Shown piece after piece: positions 47,800 to 58,105 of a stretch of 63,927 nucleotides of DNA. Location: contig CACLLR010000002.1 in NCBI GenBank assembly GCA_902607805.1, forward strand, positions 1-63,927. The letters are read 5' to 3'. The translations under genes and the position numbers were made by a program. The stretch is from an uncultured Pelagibacteraceae bacterium. GTDB lineage: Bacteria; Pseudomonadota; Alphaproteobacteria; Pelagibacterales; Pelagibacteraceae. The notes beneath the pieces were generated by a model. The model was not told the origin of the DNA. It did no database searches and was given only the letters and a program-made list of their open reading frames with translations. The stretch's first letter is position 1. Each line of letters starts with the position of its first letter.

Positions 47800-48831
47800 T
47801 TAATTATTATTTTTTCTTCCTCCAAAAACTGTATTAATTATTTTTGATGGATTAATAGAGCCTACAATTTTGTTTTTATTATCTATAACTGCTACTGATT
47901 TTTCTTGTGTTAAAATTTTTTCAGCAACATTTTCAATAATTTCATCTTTTAAAACTTTCAGATCACCCAAATTATCAGTAGTAGATGGGTCCATTACATC
48001 TTCTATTAATAGAACTTTTTCTCTAGGTACTTCTTCAGTAAATTTCCTTACATATTCAGTTGCTGGATTTAAAACAATATTTGCAGGTGTGTCTAGCTGT
48101 TCAATTATTCCATCTTTCATAATGGCAATACGATCAGCAAGCTTTAGTGCTTCATCAAAATCATGAGTAATAAACATAATTGTTTTTTTTAATTTTTCTT
48201 GTAACCTTAAAAATTCATCCTGCATTTCTTTTCTAATTAATGGATCTAGAGCAGAAAAAGGTTCGTCTAAAAACCAAATATCAGGTTCTACAGCCAATGA
48301 TCTAGCTATACCTACTCTTTGTTGTTGTCCTCCAGAAAGTTCTCTTGGAAAATAGTTTTCTCTTCCATCAAGACCAACAAGTTTAACCATATCCATCGCT
48401 TTACTAATACTGTCTTCAGTTTTAATTCCCTTAATTTGAAGTGGAAAAGCAATATTTTCTACAACTGTTTTGTGAGGAAGTAGAGCAAAACTCTGAAAAA
48501 CCATTCCCATTTTATTTCTTCTAAGCTCTATCAGTTCTTTATTGTTTAATTGAAGTAAGTCTTGACCCTCTATAAAAATTTTTCCACCTGTAGCATCTGT
48601 TAGTCTAGAAATGCATCTTAATAATGTTGATTTACCTGAGCCTGATAAGCCCATTACAACTAACATCTCTCCTTTGGAAACTTCAAAAGAAGCATTGTTT
48701 ACTCCAACTATGCATCCATTTTCTTGAAAGGTTTTTGCATCTACATTGCCATTTGACTCTTGAAGCATTTTTTTGGCATTTGCTCCAAAAATTTTATAAA
48801 CAGCTTCACATTTAATTACTGGTTCAGACAT
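47800..48831 (-). CDS. tmoW: ProV/OpuAA-type ABC ATPase with CBS-like C-terminus (TmoW-like)
   Basis: GLSGSGKSTLLRCISRL; LSGGQQQRVGIARSLAVEPDIWFLDEPFSALDP; substrate by context. Confidence 0.78.
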   Translation of the reverse strand: MSEPVIKCEAVYKIFGANAKKMLQESNGNVDAKTFQENGCIVGVNNASFEVSKGEMLVVMGLSGSGKSTLLRCISRLTDATGGKIFIEGQDLLQLNNKELIELRRNKMGMVFQSFALLPHKTVVENIAFPLQIKGIKTEDSISKAMDMVKLVGLDGRENYFPRELSGGQQQRVGIARSLAVEPDIWFLDEPFSALDPLIRKEMQDEFLRLQEKLKKTIMFITHDFDEALKLADRIAIMKDGIIEQLDTPANIVLNPATEYVRKFTEEVPREKVLLIEDVMDPSTTDNLGDLKVLKDEIIENVAEKILTQEKSVAVIDNKNKIVGSINPSKIINTVFGGRKNNN

Positions 48832-48897
48832 AAATTTTTAATCAAGTTATACGAAATTAAGATAAAATAAAATCTATATAATTTATTCCTTTCCCCT

Positions 48898-49485
48898 TTA
48901 AAAATTTTTAATAAAATAAACCCTTGTATCAATACCAGTGCTTAAAAAACTTAAAACCTCTCCACTAACATTTGCCGATTTATTTACTCCGACATTATTT
49001 CCACTTACAGTATAACCAGCAAAACATTTTTTTTTATCATTGTTCCATTTAACATATGTTTCATCAATTTTATTACCATTGATAGTATATAATTCGTAAG
49101 CTTCATAATTTAAAAAATGAGCAGCCATGATAGCTCGTTGAGGAATAAGTTTTGTTGCATTACAAACTGCCTCATATAGTTCATCCGACAATCTATAATT
49201 ATCTGTTCCATCAAAAGTTACTAGAACACCTGATGGAAGTTTTGATATAAGTGCATTAAGTTTTTTTTCTTGCGCGATTCTTTCCTCTTCTAATTTCATT
49301 TTTCTAATTAATTCATCTCCTCCACCCCAAAAAATATTCAAAATACCAAAAGATAAAATTATAATAATTGTTATAGTAACAAGACCACCAATTTGTTTTA
49401 TTGCTACTGGCAACTCTTTTAATCTATTTAAATAATTATTTTTTAGCATTAGTTTAATTATTCTTGTAATTTTCCATTTACCCAA
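48898..49485 (-). CDS. Hypothetical protein with single N-terminal TM segment (true start probably MLKNNYLNRL at 49449)
   Basis: Hydrophobic ITIIIILSFGILNIFW; no family recognised. Confidence 0.55.
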   Translation of the reverse strand: MGKWKITRIIKLMLKNNYLNRLKELPVAIKQIGGLVTITIIIILSFGILNIFWGGGDELIRKMKLEEERIAQEKKLNALISKLPSGVLVTFDGTDNYRLSDELYEAVCNATKLIPQRAIMAAHFLNYEAYELYTINGNKIDETYVKWNNDKKKCFAGYTVSGNNVGVNKSANVSGEVLSFLSTGIDTRVYFIKNF

Positions 49486-49835
49486 GTGCCTGTTTTTTCT
49501 TTACCATCAGACCAAGTAAAAGTTCCTTTTCCATTTATAAAACCATTGGCCCATTCTCCAACATACGTGGCACCATTTGGAAAGGTTAATGTGCCTTTTC
49601 CACTCCACTCACTATTCTTAAATTCGCCCTTATAAATATATCCATTAGGCCATGTTTCTGTTCCTTGGCCATGTTTTTTTGTATTAACCCATTCACCTTC
49701 ATATGTTGTTTTATCTGTGTAAACCCACTTTCCATATCCATTTTCACAATTTCCTTCCTTACATCCTGTGCTTCGAGCTAAAGCTGCAAATGTAATTAAT
49801 AAAGTTAAAATTATGCTTATAATAATTTTTTTCAT
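49458..49835 (-). CDS. Secreted MORN-repeat protein
   Basis: Signal peptide; repeated YxGEWxNxxxxGxGTxTxPNGxxYxGE units. Confidence 0.88.
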   Translation of the reverse strand: MKKIIISIILTLLITFAALARSTGCKEGNCENGYGKWVYTDKTTYEGEWVNTKKHGQGTETWPNGYIYKGEFKNSEWSGKGTLTFPNGATYVGEWANGFINGKGTFTWSDGKEKTGTWVNGKLQE

Positions 49836-49869
49836 AACAATATTTTACACAAAATTAATTAAAAAAAAA

Positions 49870-50331
49870 TCAGGCATTTTCCTCAGTTTTTCTGCATGAA
49901 TAAAAAGAAATATCTTTTTCTGAGTTTTCACTTTTTACATTTCTTGTAATTTCATGAACTAATTCTCCTGATTTTCTATTTATAATACCAGACTCTGAGT
50001 AATTTTTTTCTTGATCAATTGCTTTGAATAAAACCACATCTTTATTTACTACTTTAACATTTAATTTTGCTGTATCTGAAAGAAATAAAGATAATCCTTT
50101 AATCAAAAGTGTTTCTGGTTTTTTTGCCTCAATATCAAATTTATCTAAATCCTTATCATCTAAATCTTTAGCTAAAAAGGTTTGATAATTGTATTCAGAA
50201 TTCTTAAGTATTTTTTTTTCTAAATCACATACAAAACTAAGATTAATATCCTCTTGAATATCTACATCTTTTGCTAATGATAAATTAAAAAATAATAAGC
50301 TAATAGATATATAAAATATATATTTTATCAT
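49870..50331 (-). CDS. Secreted hypothetical protein
   Basis: MIKYIFYISISLLFFNLSLAKD signal peptide; no family recognised. Confidence 0.55.
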   Translation of the reverse strand: MIKYIFYISISLLFFNLSLAKDVDIQEDINLSFVCDLEKKILKNSEYNYQTFLAKDLDDKDLDKFDIEAKKPETLLIKGLSLFLSDTAKLNVKVVNKDVVLFKAIDQEKNYSESGIINRKSGELVHEITRNVKSENSEKDISFYSCRKTEENA

Positions 50332-50380
50332 TAGACTAGTTTAAATTTTTTATTAATCATCTTTCTGAAATTAATATAAA

Positions 50381-50413
50381 AAAATCCCCCTCAACATAGT
50401 TGAGGGAGATTTT
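50381..50413. terminator. 15-bp stem (one mismatch/wobble), 3-nt loop hairpin downstream of tmoX-like gene
   Basis: aaaatccccctcaac ata gttgagggagatttt. Confidence 0.85.
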
Positions 50414-50432
50414 ATAATTTTAGCTTTAAACC

Positions 50433-51380
50433 TTATTTAGTAAAAGCTTTCCAAACAGACTCGTTATCAGCTAACCATTTTTTAGCTGCATCTTCGTGAG
50501 TCATTTTGTCAACGTCAACTAAAGCTGCCATTGCACCAATCTGACTTGTAGAAAATGAAAGTTTTCTGAAAGCTCCGGCTGCTGCTGGATGAGTTTTTGG
50601 AAAGTCTGCGTTAACAGCCTTCTTCAAATATCCATCAGGTGAACCACATTTTCCATCACCACCATCTTCTGGTCTGCAACCAGCTGTATATGGAGGGAAG
50701 TCTATAAATGTAAAACCAGCACCATCTGTAAAGTTTGGTGTCCAGTTAAAGATTATAGTTCCTCTTCCTTCTTTTTCAGCTGCTGCTAACTCTGCCCAAA
50801 GCGCATCTGCACTTCCAGCAAATTTAACCCACCAAAGGTCTCCTAAGCCTAATGCATCAACTCTTTGAGGAATTAAATCACCGTGCCAAGTTTGTGGACC
50901 TTCCAACATTCTTCCTTTTCCATCTGGTGAATCAGGTGTTGTAAAGTTTTTTGCACAATCAGGGTTTTTTAAAGCAGTCCAGTCTGGTAGACCTGGGCAT
51001 AATCCTTTATCAACAACCCAATTAGGATATCCCATATCCTCTAGAGTTCTTGCTTCGTGATCTCCCCAATCAAGCAAACCACCTTTATCTAAAGCTGTAG
51101 TAAATGATTTACCAAAAGCAGATTCCCATACTTCGTGCGATATATGTACATCGCCAATACGTATTGATTCATAAACTGCTTGTGAGTCAGCGTTTACATA
51201 TTTTACATTATTTCCCATACTTTCAAAAATTCCACCAATTACGTAAGCCATTACAATTTGGCTAGACCAATTGTGTGTTGGGATTACTATAGGTTTTTTA
51301 CTATCGGCTGCATTTGAAATTCCTGAAAAACTTACAGCAGAAATCAATATAGCTGATAATAGAGATATTATTTTTCTCAT
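50433..51380 (-). CDS. tmoX: Betaine/TMAO-type ABC substrate-binding protein (TmoX-like)
   Basis: Signal peptide; VIPTHNWSSQIVMAYVIGGIFESMG; W-rich ligand-binding residues; divergent from tdm. Confidence 0.75.
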   Translation of the reverse strand: MRKIISLLSAILISAVSFSGISNAADSKKPIVIPTHNWSSQIVMAYVIGGIFESMGNNVKYVNADSQAVYESIRIGDVHISHEVWESAFGKSFTTALDKGGLLDWGDHEARTLEDMGYPNWVVDKGLCPGLPDWTALKNPDCAKNFTTPDSPDGKGRMLEGPQTWHGDLIPQRVDALGLGDLWWVKFAGSADALWAELAAAEKEGRGTIIFNWTPNFTDGAGFTFIDFPPYTAGCRPEDGGDGKCGSPDGYLKKAVNADFPKTHPAAAGAFRKLSFSTSQIGAMAALVDVDKMTHEDAAKKWLADNESVWKAFTK

Positions 51381-51485
51381 TTTTTTCCCCTTTCTTAATA
51401 TATTAAGTAACTAATTATGTGCTTAAGTAAATTTATAGTCAACAAGAACATATTTATATAATATAGACTTAAATAAATACTTATA

Positions 51486-53825
51486 ATGGCTGAAACTAGT
51501 TTAAATATTAAAGAACCGGGCTTAAATGTTTTGCCACCTGGAGTTGAAAGATACATAGTAAGCGGTGGCGGTATAACAGGAATTCAAATTTTACCTGAAG
51601 ATGAAATAGAAATTATAAATAATGAAGGTAACCAAATTTGTGAAATTTCAGTTTTTAACAAAGATGGAAAATCAGAAACTGGAATTTTAAATTTAAAAAA
51701 TGATAAAGATGCTTCGGAAATAAAAAAAATTCTTTTAGCTAATGACGAAAATTCTAAAATAGCAGCATATCAATTAAAAAAGAGAAATTTAGATATTTTA
51801 AAATCCAAATCTTCTATTGTTTTCGATAAAAATACAAATTGGGGAGAAAAAATAAAACTAAAATCGAAAGATAAATGTTACTGTATTTTTGCTGCGCCTG
51901 GACAGGATATGTTAATTCACGAACAAAACCCACCAACTGATTTAACTGTTTTTATTAAAAGAGCAAAAATTACCAAGGACAAAGAACATACGGTAATCCC
52001 AGATCCAATGTATGACCCTATGGATGAAACAAACATAGATCGTAAAACATCAATTTCTTATCAAGTTAAAGAAGGAGATTATATCCAAATTATTTCACCA
52101 ACAGGAAGACAATGTTCTGATTTTGTAGCTTTTGATACTTCAAAATTAGATAAAAAAATAGAAAAAGGTTTAGATTGGCAAACAACAAGAACTTTTATGG
52201 GAAATACTTTTCCAGGACCAGGTTTGTTTTCTAAATTTTATGACACTGATCATGAACCTTTAGTAGAAGTTGTTAGAGATACAGTTGGTAGACATGATAC
52301 TTTTAATTTAGCATGTACATCAAAGTACTATGAGGATTCTGGATATTTTGGTCATCCAAATTGTTCTGATAATTTAAATAATTCTATGGAAAAATTTGGT
52401 GCTAAAAAAAGAAAAGGTTGGCACGCAATTAATCTTTTTTTTAATACATCTGCTGGTGGATTAAATTCGGTATTATCAGACGAGTCTTTTGCTAGACCAG
52501 GTGATTATGTGATATTTAGAGCTTTAAAAGATTTAACTTGTGGAACTACTGCATGTCCAAGTGATATTGATGCTTGTAATTCATGGAATCCAACTGAAAT
52601 TTTTGTTAGAACTTATGATAAAAAAAAAGAATTTACGAAATCTTTTGCATTTAGAATGAAAACTGACTCTGAAACAAAATTAACAAAAAATACTGGCTTT
52701 CATGCAAAAACTTCTAAGCTTACAAGAAATTTTATTGATGCAAGAGGGTTTTGGTTGCCAAATGACTACACAAAGCACGGAGTGATTAATGAATACACTG
52801 CATGCCGAGAAAAAGCAGTTGTTATTGATTTATCTTCATTAAGAAAATTTGAAATTTTAGGACCTGATGCAGAAGAATTAATGAATTATACACTAACAAG
52901 AAATGTAAAAAAACTTTCAGTTGGCCAAGTAGTTTATTCATCTATGTGTTATGAAAATGGATCAATGTTTGACGATGGCACATTATTAAAAATGAGTGAC
53001 CACGGTTTTAGATGGGTATGTGGCGATGAATATGCTGGAGAATGGTTAAAAGAACAAGCAAAGAAAAAAAACTATAAAGTTTTTATTAAAAATTCAACTG
53101 ATCAAATTAATAATATTTCATTACAAGGTCCTAAAAGTAGAAAAATACTTGAAAAATTTGTGTTTACACCTCCAACTCAACCTTCCATTTCTGAACTACA
53201 GTGGTTTAGATTTACTATTTGTAGAGTTAAAGAACTAAATGGAATTCCTATTATAGTTTCAAGAACTGGTTACACGGGAGAATTAGGATATGAAATTTGG
53301 TGTCATCCTTCTGATGCGCCAAAAGTTTGGGATCAAGTGATTGAGTCTGGAAAAGATGAAGGATTAATTCCTGCAGGATTTGGTGCTTTAGATTTATTAA
53401 GAATTGAAGCTGGATTAATTCTATTTGGAAATGAATTTGATGGTCAAGTCGACCCTTTTGAAGCTGGAGTTGGATTTACAGTTCCTTTAAAAACTAAAAC
53501 AGATGATTTTATAGGAAAAGAAAACTTGATTAAAAGAAAAGAAAATCCACAAAGAAAACTTGTTGGATTAGAATTAATTGGAAAAGAAAAAGCGAACCAT
53601 GGTGATTGTGTGCATATTGGAAGATCTCAAGTAGGAATTGTTACTAGTGGATGCATATCTCCAGCCTTAAATAAAAATATTGCATTATGCAGAATAGACG
53701 TAGGTCATTCTGAAATTGGCAAAGATGTAGAAGTTGGCAAGATTGATGGTCACCAAAAAAGAATTCCTGCTAAAATTGTAAATTTCCCTCATTACGATCC
53801 ACAAAAACTTCGCGTAAAATCGTAA
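51486..53825 (+). CDS. tdm: Trimethylamine N-oxide demethylase (DUF1989 + GcvT folate domain fusion)
   Basis: N-terminal DUF1989 (GDYIQIISPTGRQCSDFVAFD) and C-terminal GcvT (GYTGELGYEIWCHPSDAP); LAC-TS, HPNC-SDN (+16) and TTAC-PSD (+64) match remembered 3-Cys zinc spacing of Methylocella Tdm. Confidence 0.9.
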   Translation: MAETSLNIKEPGLNVLPPGVERYIVSGGGITGIQILPEDEIEIINNEGNQICEISVFNKDGKSETGILNLKNDKDASEIKKILLANDENSKIAAYQLKKRNLDILKSKSSIVFDKNTNWGEKIKLKSKDKCYCIFAAPGQDMLIHEQNPPTDLTVFIKRAKITKDKEHTVIPDPMYDPMDETNIDRKTSISYQVKEGDYIQIISPTGRQCSDFVAFDTSKLDKKIEKGLDWQTTRTFMGNTFPGPGLFSKFYDTDHEPLVEVVRDTVGRHDTFNLACTSKYYEDSGYFGHPNCSDNLNNSMEKFGAKKRKGWHAINLFFNTSAGGLNSVLSDESFARPGDYVIFRALKDLTCGTTACPSDIDACNSWNPTEIFVRTYDKKKEFTKSFAFRMKTDSETKLTKNTGFHAKTSKLTRNFIDARGFWLPNDYTKHGVINEYTACREKAVVIDLSSLRKFEILGPDAEELMNYTLTRNVKKLSVGQVVYSSMCYENGSMFDDGTLLKMSDHGFRWVCGDEYAGEWLKEQAKKKNYKVFIKNSTDQINNISLQGPKSRKILEKFVFTPPTQPSISELQWFRFTICRVKELNGIPIIVSRTGYTGELGYEIWCHPSDAPKVWDQVIESGKDEGLIPAGFGALDLLRIEAGLILFGNEFDGQVDPFEAGVGFTVPLKTKTDDFIGKENLIKRKENPQRKLVGLELIGKEKANHGDCVHIGRSQVGIVTSGCISPALNKNIALCRIDVGHSEIGKDVEVGKIDGHQKRIPAKIVNFPHYDPQKLRVKS

Positions 53826-54176
53826 ATGTCAAAAAATACAATTGATCTGTTAGATTTTTGGGAAAATCAAATGAAAAAATCTCACACTTCGAGTAACTAT
53901 TTTTTTAGAAAATCTCCTTCTCATTATCACATGATGTTGCTTGTCATGTCTGCGTATAAATTAAATCAAAATCTTTCTGTTGAAGAATTAAAAACTAAAC
54001 TATTCAAAACATCTAGGCCCAAATCTGCGTTAATTATTAATGAAGCGTGTGAAAAAGGTTTTTTTTATCTTGAAAAAACTTCAAACGATCAAAGAAAAAA
54101 ATTTATAAAACCAAGTGATTCATTTATAAAAGAATTTAACGAATATTTAGATACGCTTAAAAGCCTCAGTTTTTAA
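53826..54176 (+). CDS. Small winged-helix (MarR-like) putative regulator
   Basis: MMLLVMSAYKLNQNLSVEELKTKLFKTSRPKSALIINEACEKGFFYLEKTSNDQRKKFIKPSD resembles MarR wHTH with D-x-R-K wing. Confidence 0.55.
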   Translation: MSKNTIDLLDFWENQMKKSHTSSNYFFRKSPSHYHMMLLVMSAYKLNQNLSVEELKTKLFKTSRPKSALIINEACEKGFFYLEKTSNDQRKKFIKPSDSFIKEFNEYLDTLKSLSF

Positions 54177-54273
54177 TGTAAAAACACATTCCAAGTTGTA
54201 AAATAATTTATTTATATTTTTTATATATAAAAAAAATTATATATTTCTTTTTTCGGGAAAATAAAGTCTAATT

Positions 54274-55599
54274 ATGACATTACCAACAAAAGCAAAAGTC
54301 GTGATTGTGGGTGGAGGAATTCATGGTTTAAGTACAGCCTGGAAGCTCTCTGAAACATATAAAAATCCAAACGACATAATAGTATTAGAAAAAAAAGATA
54401 CAGCGGCAGGTGCTAGTGGAATAGCTTGTGGTGTTGTAAGAAATAATTATTTTCAACCAGCGATGAGAGAATTAATGGCACATTCTGTAGGAGTTTGGGA
54501 AAGTGATGCAAAATCATTTAAATATAATCCTGTTGGATATATGCAAATTTCACCAGAAGTTATGCACGAAGATGTTTCTAGTATTTATGAACAACAAAAA
54601 GCAATTGGCTATGAATCAGTTTTTGTTGAAGGAGAAAAAGACTGTTTAAAATACATGAAAAGTATTTTTAATGATTGGCAAGCAAAAGGTATTACATCTG
54701 TTTTGCATGAAAAAAAAGGTGGTTACGCATTTAATAAAGACTCTATTAAAGCATTGGAAAGTAAAGCAAACAGTAATGGAGTTAATGTACATAAAGGAAT
54801 AAAAGTTACAGGTTTTAAAAGAGGAAGTAATAGTAATGCAATTACAGGTGTTGTTACTAATCAAGGTACAATTGATTGTGATCAAGTAGTAATTGGAGCA
54901 GGACCGTGGGTAAGAGATTTTTGGAATATGCTTGAATTACCAAAAACAACAGATGTAAAAAGCAAAGATGGAAAAATTCATAAAGTTGATATGTGGAAAT
55001 ATTGGTTCCTTCAAGAAGGTGTTTTAGGCGTTGAAGCAAATTATTTAAAAACTAACGATAATAAACTACCACCGGTAATTCACGTTGACACCGATGCTCC
55101 TTTGTATTCAGATAAAAGTGGAAAATTAATAACAGATAAACTTTGGGGAATTTATTACAAACCAGACATTGATGGATTAGGTGTTCAAGGTGGAACTTCG
55201 CCATACATAGTTAATGAACATTTTGATAAAGTTAAAGTTGACCCATATGGAATTGAATCTCCAGATTATCAAACAACTGATACTTTTTCTGAGATGTGGT
55301 GTTCAGCTTTAGCACATTGCCAAAAGAGATTTGAAGGAAAGTCAAATTTATATAGAAAAGGACCGTCAGGTGGATTGGGTTGTTTAACTCCAGACTCATT
55401 TCCTATTTTTGATAGGTTTTGTGAAAATGTTTATATGATTGCTGATGCCAACCACGGATATAAAATGATAGGTGTTGGTCATTTAGTAGCGCAAGAAATT
55501 TTAGGAAAAGAAAGTGAATTACTGAAACCTTTTAGATTCAACCGATACGCGAATGGGGAATTACATCCCACTTCAAATAGTCCGTTTCCTTGGAGTTAA
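54274..55599 (+). CDS. DadA/SoxB/DMGDH-family FAD-dependent amine oxidoreductase
   Basis: KVVIVGGGIHGLSTAWKLSETYKNPNDIIVLEKKDTAAGASGIACG; C-terminal YMIADANHGYKMIGVGHLVA. Confidence 0.9.
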   Translation: MTLPTKAKVVIVGGGIHGLSTAWKLSETYKNPNDIIVLEKKDTAAGASGIACGVVRNNYFQPAMRELMAHSVGVWESDAKSFKYNPVGYMQISPEVMHEDVSSIYEQQKAIGYESVFVEGEKDCLKYMKSIFNDWQAKGITSVLHEKKGGYAFNKDSIKALESKANSNGVNVHKGIKVTGFKRGSNSNAITGVVTNQGTIDCDQVVIGAGPWVRDFWNMLELPKTTDVKSKDGKIHKVDMWKYWFLQEGVLGVEANYLKTNDNKLPPVIHVDTDAPLYSDKSGKLITDKLWGIYYKPDIDGLGVQGGTSPYIVNEHFDKVKVDPYGIESPDYQTTDTFSEMWCSALAHCQKRFEGKSNLYRKGPSGGLGCLTPDSFPIFDRFCENVYMIADANHGYKMIGVGHLVAQEILGKESELLKPFRFNRYANGELHPTSNSPFPWS

Positions 55600-55666
55600 T
55601 TAATCTAAGTAGACAGATTATTTTTTTTCAGTTAACTTTTTGATCATAAAATATTAAAGGGGGACA

Positions 55667-57136
55667 ATGACCGATCTAGAAAAACATGTAAATCAACCGG
55701 GTAGAGCAAAATTAGTAAAAAAAGTTAGAGAAAAAATTAACGAATTAGGAATAACTTATATTTATTATCAATTCATTTCTGTAACAGGAAGAGTTGTTGG
55801 AAAAGGTATTCCGGCTGATCATTGGGAAAGAACTGCAGAAAAAGGTTTTCAATTAGTTTATGGATCTACTGCCAACTTATTTGTAGACAGACACAAAAAT
55901 TATATCGGTTACGGTCCTGAAGCTATGGAGCTTGTTGGCATACCTGACCCTGAAACTTTTGTACAACTCCCTTGGGATAAAAGAATTGGAAGAGTTTTTG
56001 TTACGTGTTTTAGAAATAGAGAAGAAAGAAAAAATCCAGGAGGACATTTAACCTCTGATTGTAGAGGAAATCTTAGAATATTTATGGATGAATTTCAGAA
56101 AAAACATGGTCTAGAATTAAGAGTTGGAACTGAACCTGAAATGATGTGGTTGACAAAAAATCCTGATGGAACCCCTACTGGATCAGGTTTTTCTAAACCA
56201 TACTGTTATCATATCGATCAATTTGAGTCATTAAGACCTGTATTTATGAAAGTAATTGAATACGCTTCAGCCATGGGTTTAGATATGATCCAAGGTGACC
56301 ATGAAGATGCTCCAGGACAATTAGAATTAAACTGGACATACGATAATGTTTTAAGAAACGCTGATAGACTTTCTACTTACAGACAAATTTGCGCTCAAGT
56401 AGCAAGAGAACATAATTTAATAGCATGCTTTATGACAAAACCGTTTATGGGTGTGTCTGCAAGTGGTTGTCATACGAACATGTCATTATGGAAAGGTGGA
56501 AAAGTTGTAACAAACAAATTAGGTAATAAAAAATTACCTGGAGTAGAGGAAGTGTTTGGTTATGTGCAGGGAGGCACAAATACTTTTATGCCTGATACTA
56601 AAGATATGCAACTACCAGGTAAAATTGGTTTACAGTCCATTGCTGGAATAATGGAACATTTACCAGCGTTAACTGCTTTAGGATCTTCTACTGTTAATTC
56701 TTACAGAAGACTTTGGGACCAAGGTTTTTGGGCTCCTGTTTATGCTGATTGGGGATATCAAAATAGAACTTGCGGTCTAAGAGTATCAGCTCCTGGAAGG
56801 TTTGAGTATAGATCAGTTGACTCTATGCATAATCCATATCTTTTAGGTGCAGCTTTATTAAAAGCGTGTGACCATGGTATTTCAAAAAAACTAACACCAT
56901 CTAAGCCTGAATCTAGAAGTATGTATGAAGCTAAAAAAGCAGGTAAAGATGTTAAAAAACTTCCATTAAGTTTAGGAGAGGCTTTAGACAGATTAGCTGA
57001 AGACGAAGTTATAAAATCAGCAATGCCTGATGAAATGTATAAAGTTTTCCATTGGTATAAAAACGATGAATGGGAAAAATTCTTGGGTGCGACCACTCAA
57101 TGGGATCTTGATACTTATTTGGATTGTCTTCCATAG
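55667..57136 (+). CDS. gmaS: Glutamine synthetase family (GlnT-like), probable gamma-glutamylmethylamide synthetase
   Basis: GTEPEMMWL, DHEDAPGQLELNW, GCHTNMSLWKGG, STVNSYRRL GS motifs; immediately upstream of mgsABC-like genes. Confidence 0.82.
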   Translation: MTDLEKHVNQPGRAKLVKKVREKINELGITYIYYQFISVTGRVVGKGIPADHWERTAEKGFQLVYGSTANLFVDRHKNYIGYGPEAMELVGIPDPETFVQLPWDKRIGRVFVTCFRNREERKNPGGHLTSDCRGNLRIFMDEFQKKHGLELRVGTEPEMMWLTKNPDGTPTGSGFSKPYCYHIDQFESLRPVFMKVIEYASAMGLDMIQGDHEDAPGQLELNWTYDNVLRNADRLSTYRQICAQVAREHNLIACFMTKPFMGVSASGCHTNMSLWKGGKVVTNKLGNKKLPGVEEVFGYVQGGTNTFMPDTKDMQLPGKIGLQSIAGIMEHLPALTALGSSTVNSYRRLWDQGFWAPVYADWGYQNRTCGLRVSAPGRFEYRSVDSMHNPYLLGAALLKACDHGISKKLTPSKPESRSMYEAKKAGKDVKKLPLSLGEALDRLAEDEVIKSAMPDEMYKVFHWYKNDEWEKFLGATTQWDLDTYLDCLP

Positions 57137-57163
57137 TTTATAAGTATAAAAAAGGAAAATATT

Positions 57164-58105
57164 ATGTGCGGAATAGCTGGACTAATTCATAGAGGAAAAT
57201 CTTCAAACGTAGGTGAAGAACTTCAAAGTATGCTTCAAGCATTAAAACATAGAGGTCCTGACTCAACTGGATATGCACTTTATGCCCAAAATGATGGCCA
57301 AAACTTTATAATGAGATTTAAAGTTGGAGAAAATGTAGGAGAAGGAAGCACATCTGTGAATGAAGATGCTAGTGTTTACGATGAAAGAAAAAAACTAGTA
57401 GATAATAATCTTTCGGAATTAGGAGCAACAATTGAAAAAGAAGAAAAATTAACTCCTTATTCATATAGATATGAAATTAAGTATGACAAAGATCTAATGG
57501 ATTTTTCAAAAAAAATTGAAAGTGTTGAAATGGTTGAAATACTATCAATTGGAAAATCTCTCGAATTAATTAAAGATCTTGGTGATGCTAAAACAGTATG
57601 TGAAAGATATAACCTAGATAAAGTCCAAGGTACTCATGGAATAGGACATGCAAGAATGGCGACTGAATCTGGTGTTGATATTAAATCGGCTCATCCTTTT
57701 TGGGGATATCCTTTCGCTGATGTGTCTGTAGTTCATAATGGCCAATTAACTAACTATTGGAATAATAGAAGAGCTCTAGAAAATAAAGGCATGCGTTTTA
57801 TGTCAGAATGTGACTCAGAATTAATAGCAGTTTTTCTTGCTGAAAAAATGAGAAATGGTGCAACTTTAGAAGAAGGAATGAAAGAGTCTTTAACAGGACT
57901 CGACGGAGTATTTACTTATTTTGTAGCTACAAAAGATTCATTAGGAATGGCTAAAGATACTATGGCAGCAAAACCATTGGTTTTGTATGAGTCTGATGAT
58001 CTAGTAGCTATGGGATCAGAAGAAATAGCAATTAGGTCTATTCTTCCACAAGAAATTGATACTTATGATCCTTTTGATGGAGAAGTTAAAGTATGGCAAA
58101 TTTAA
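57164..58105 (+). CDS. mgsA: Class II glutamine amidotransferase domain protein (GlxB/MgsA-like, N-methylglutamate synthase subunit)
   Basis: MCGIAGLIHRG (Cys2), LKHRGPDSTGYALYA, GIGHARMATES. Confidence 0.85.
   Translation: MCGIAGLIHRGKSSNVGEELQSMLQALKHRGPDSTGYALYAQNDGQNFIMRFKVGENVGEGSTSVNEDASVYDERKKLVDNNLSELGATIEKEEKLTPYSYRYEIKYDKDLMDFSKKIESVEMVEILSIGKSLELIKDLGDAKTVCERYNLDKVQGTHGIGHARMATESGVDIKSAHPFWGYPFADVSVVHNGQLTNYWNNRRALENKGMRFMSECDSELIAVFLAEKMRNGATLEEGMKESLTGLDGVFTYFVATKDSLGMAKDTMAAKPLVLYESDDLVAMGSEEIAIRSILPQEIDTYDPFDGEVKVWQI

Noticed and set aside
56758-57096. 112-aa minus-strand ORF opposite gmaS
   Set aside because: Lies wholly within conserved GS coding sequence; shadow ORF.
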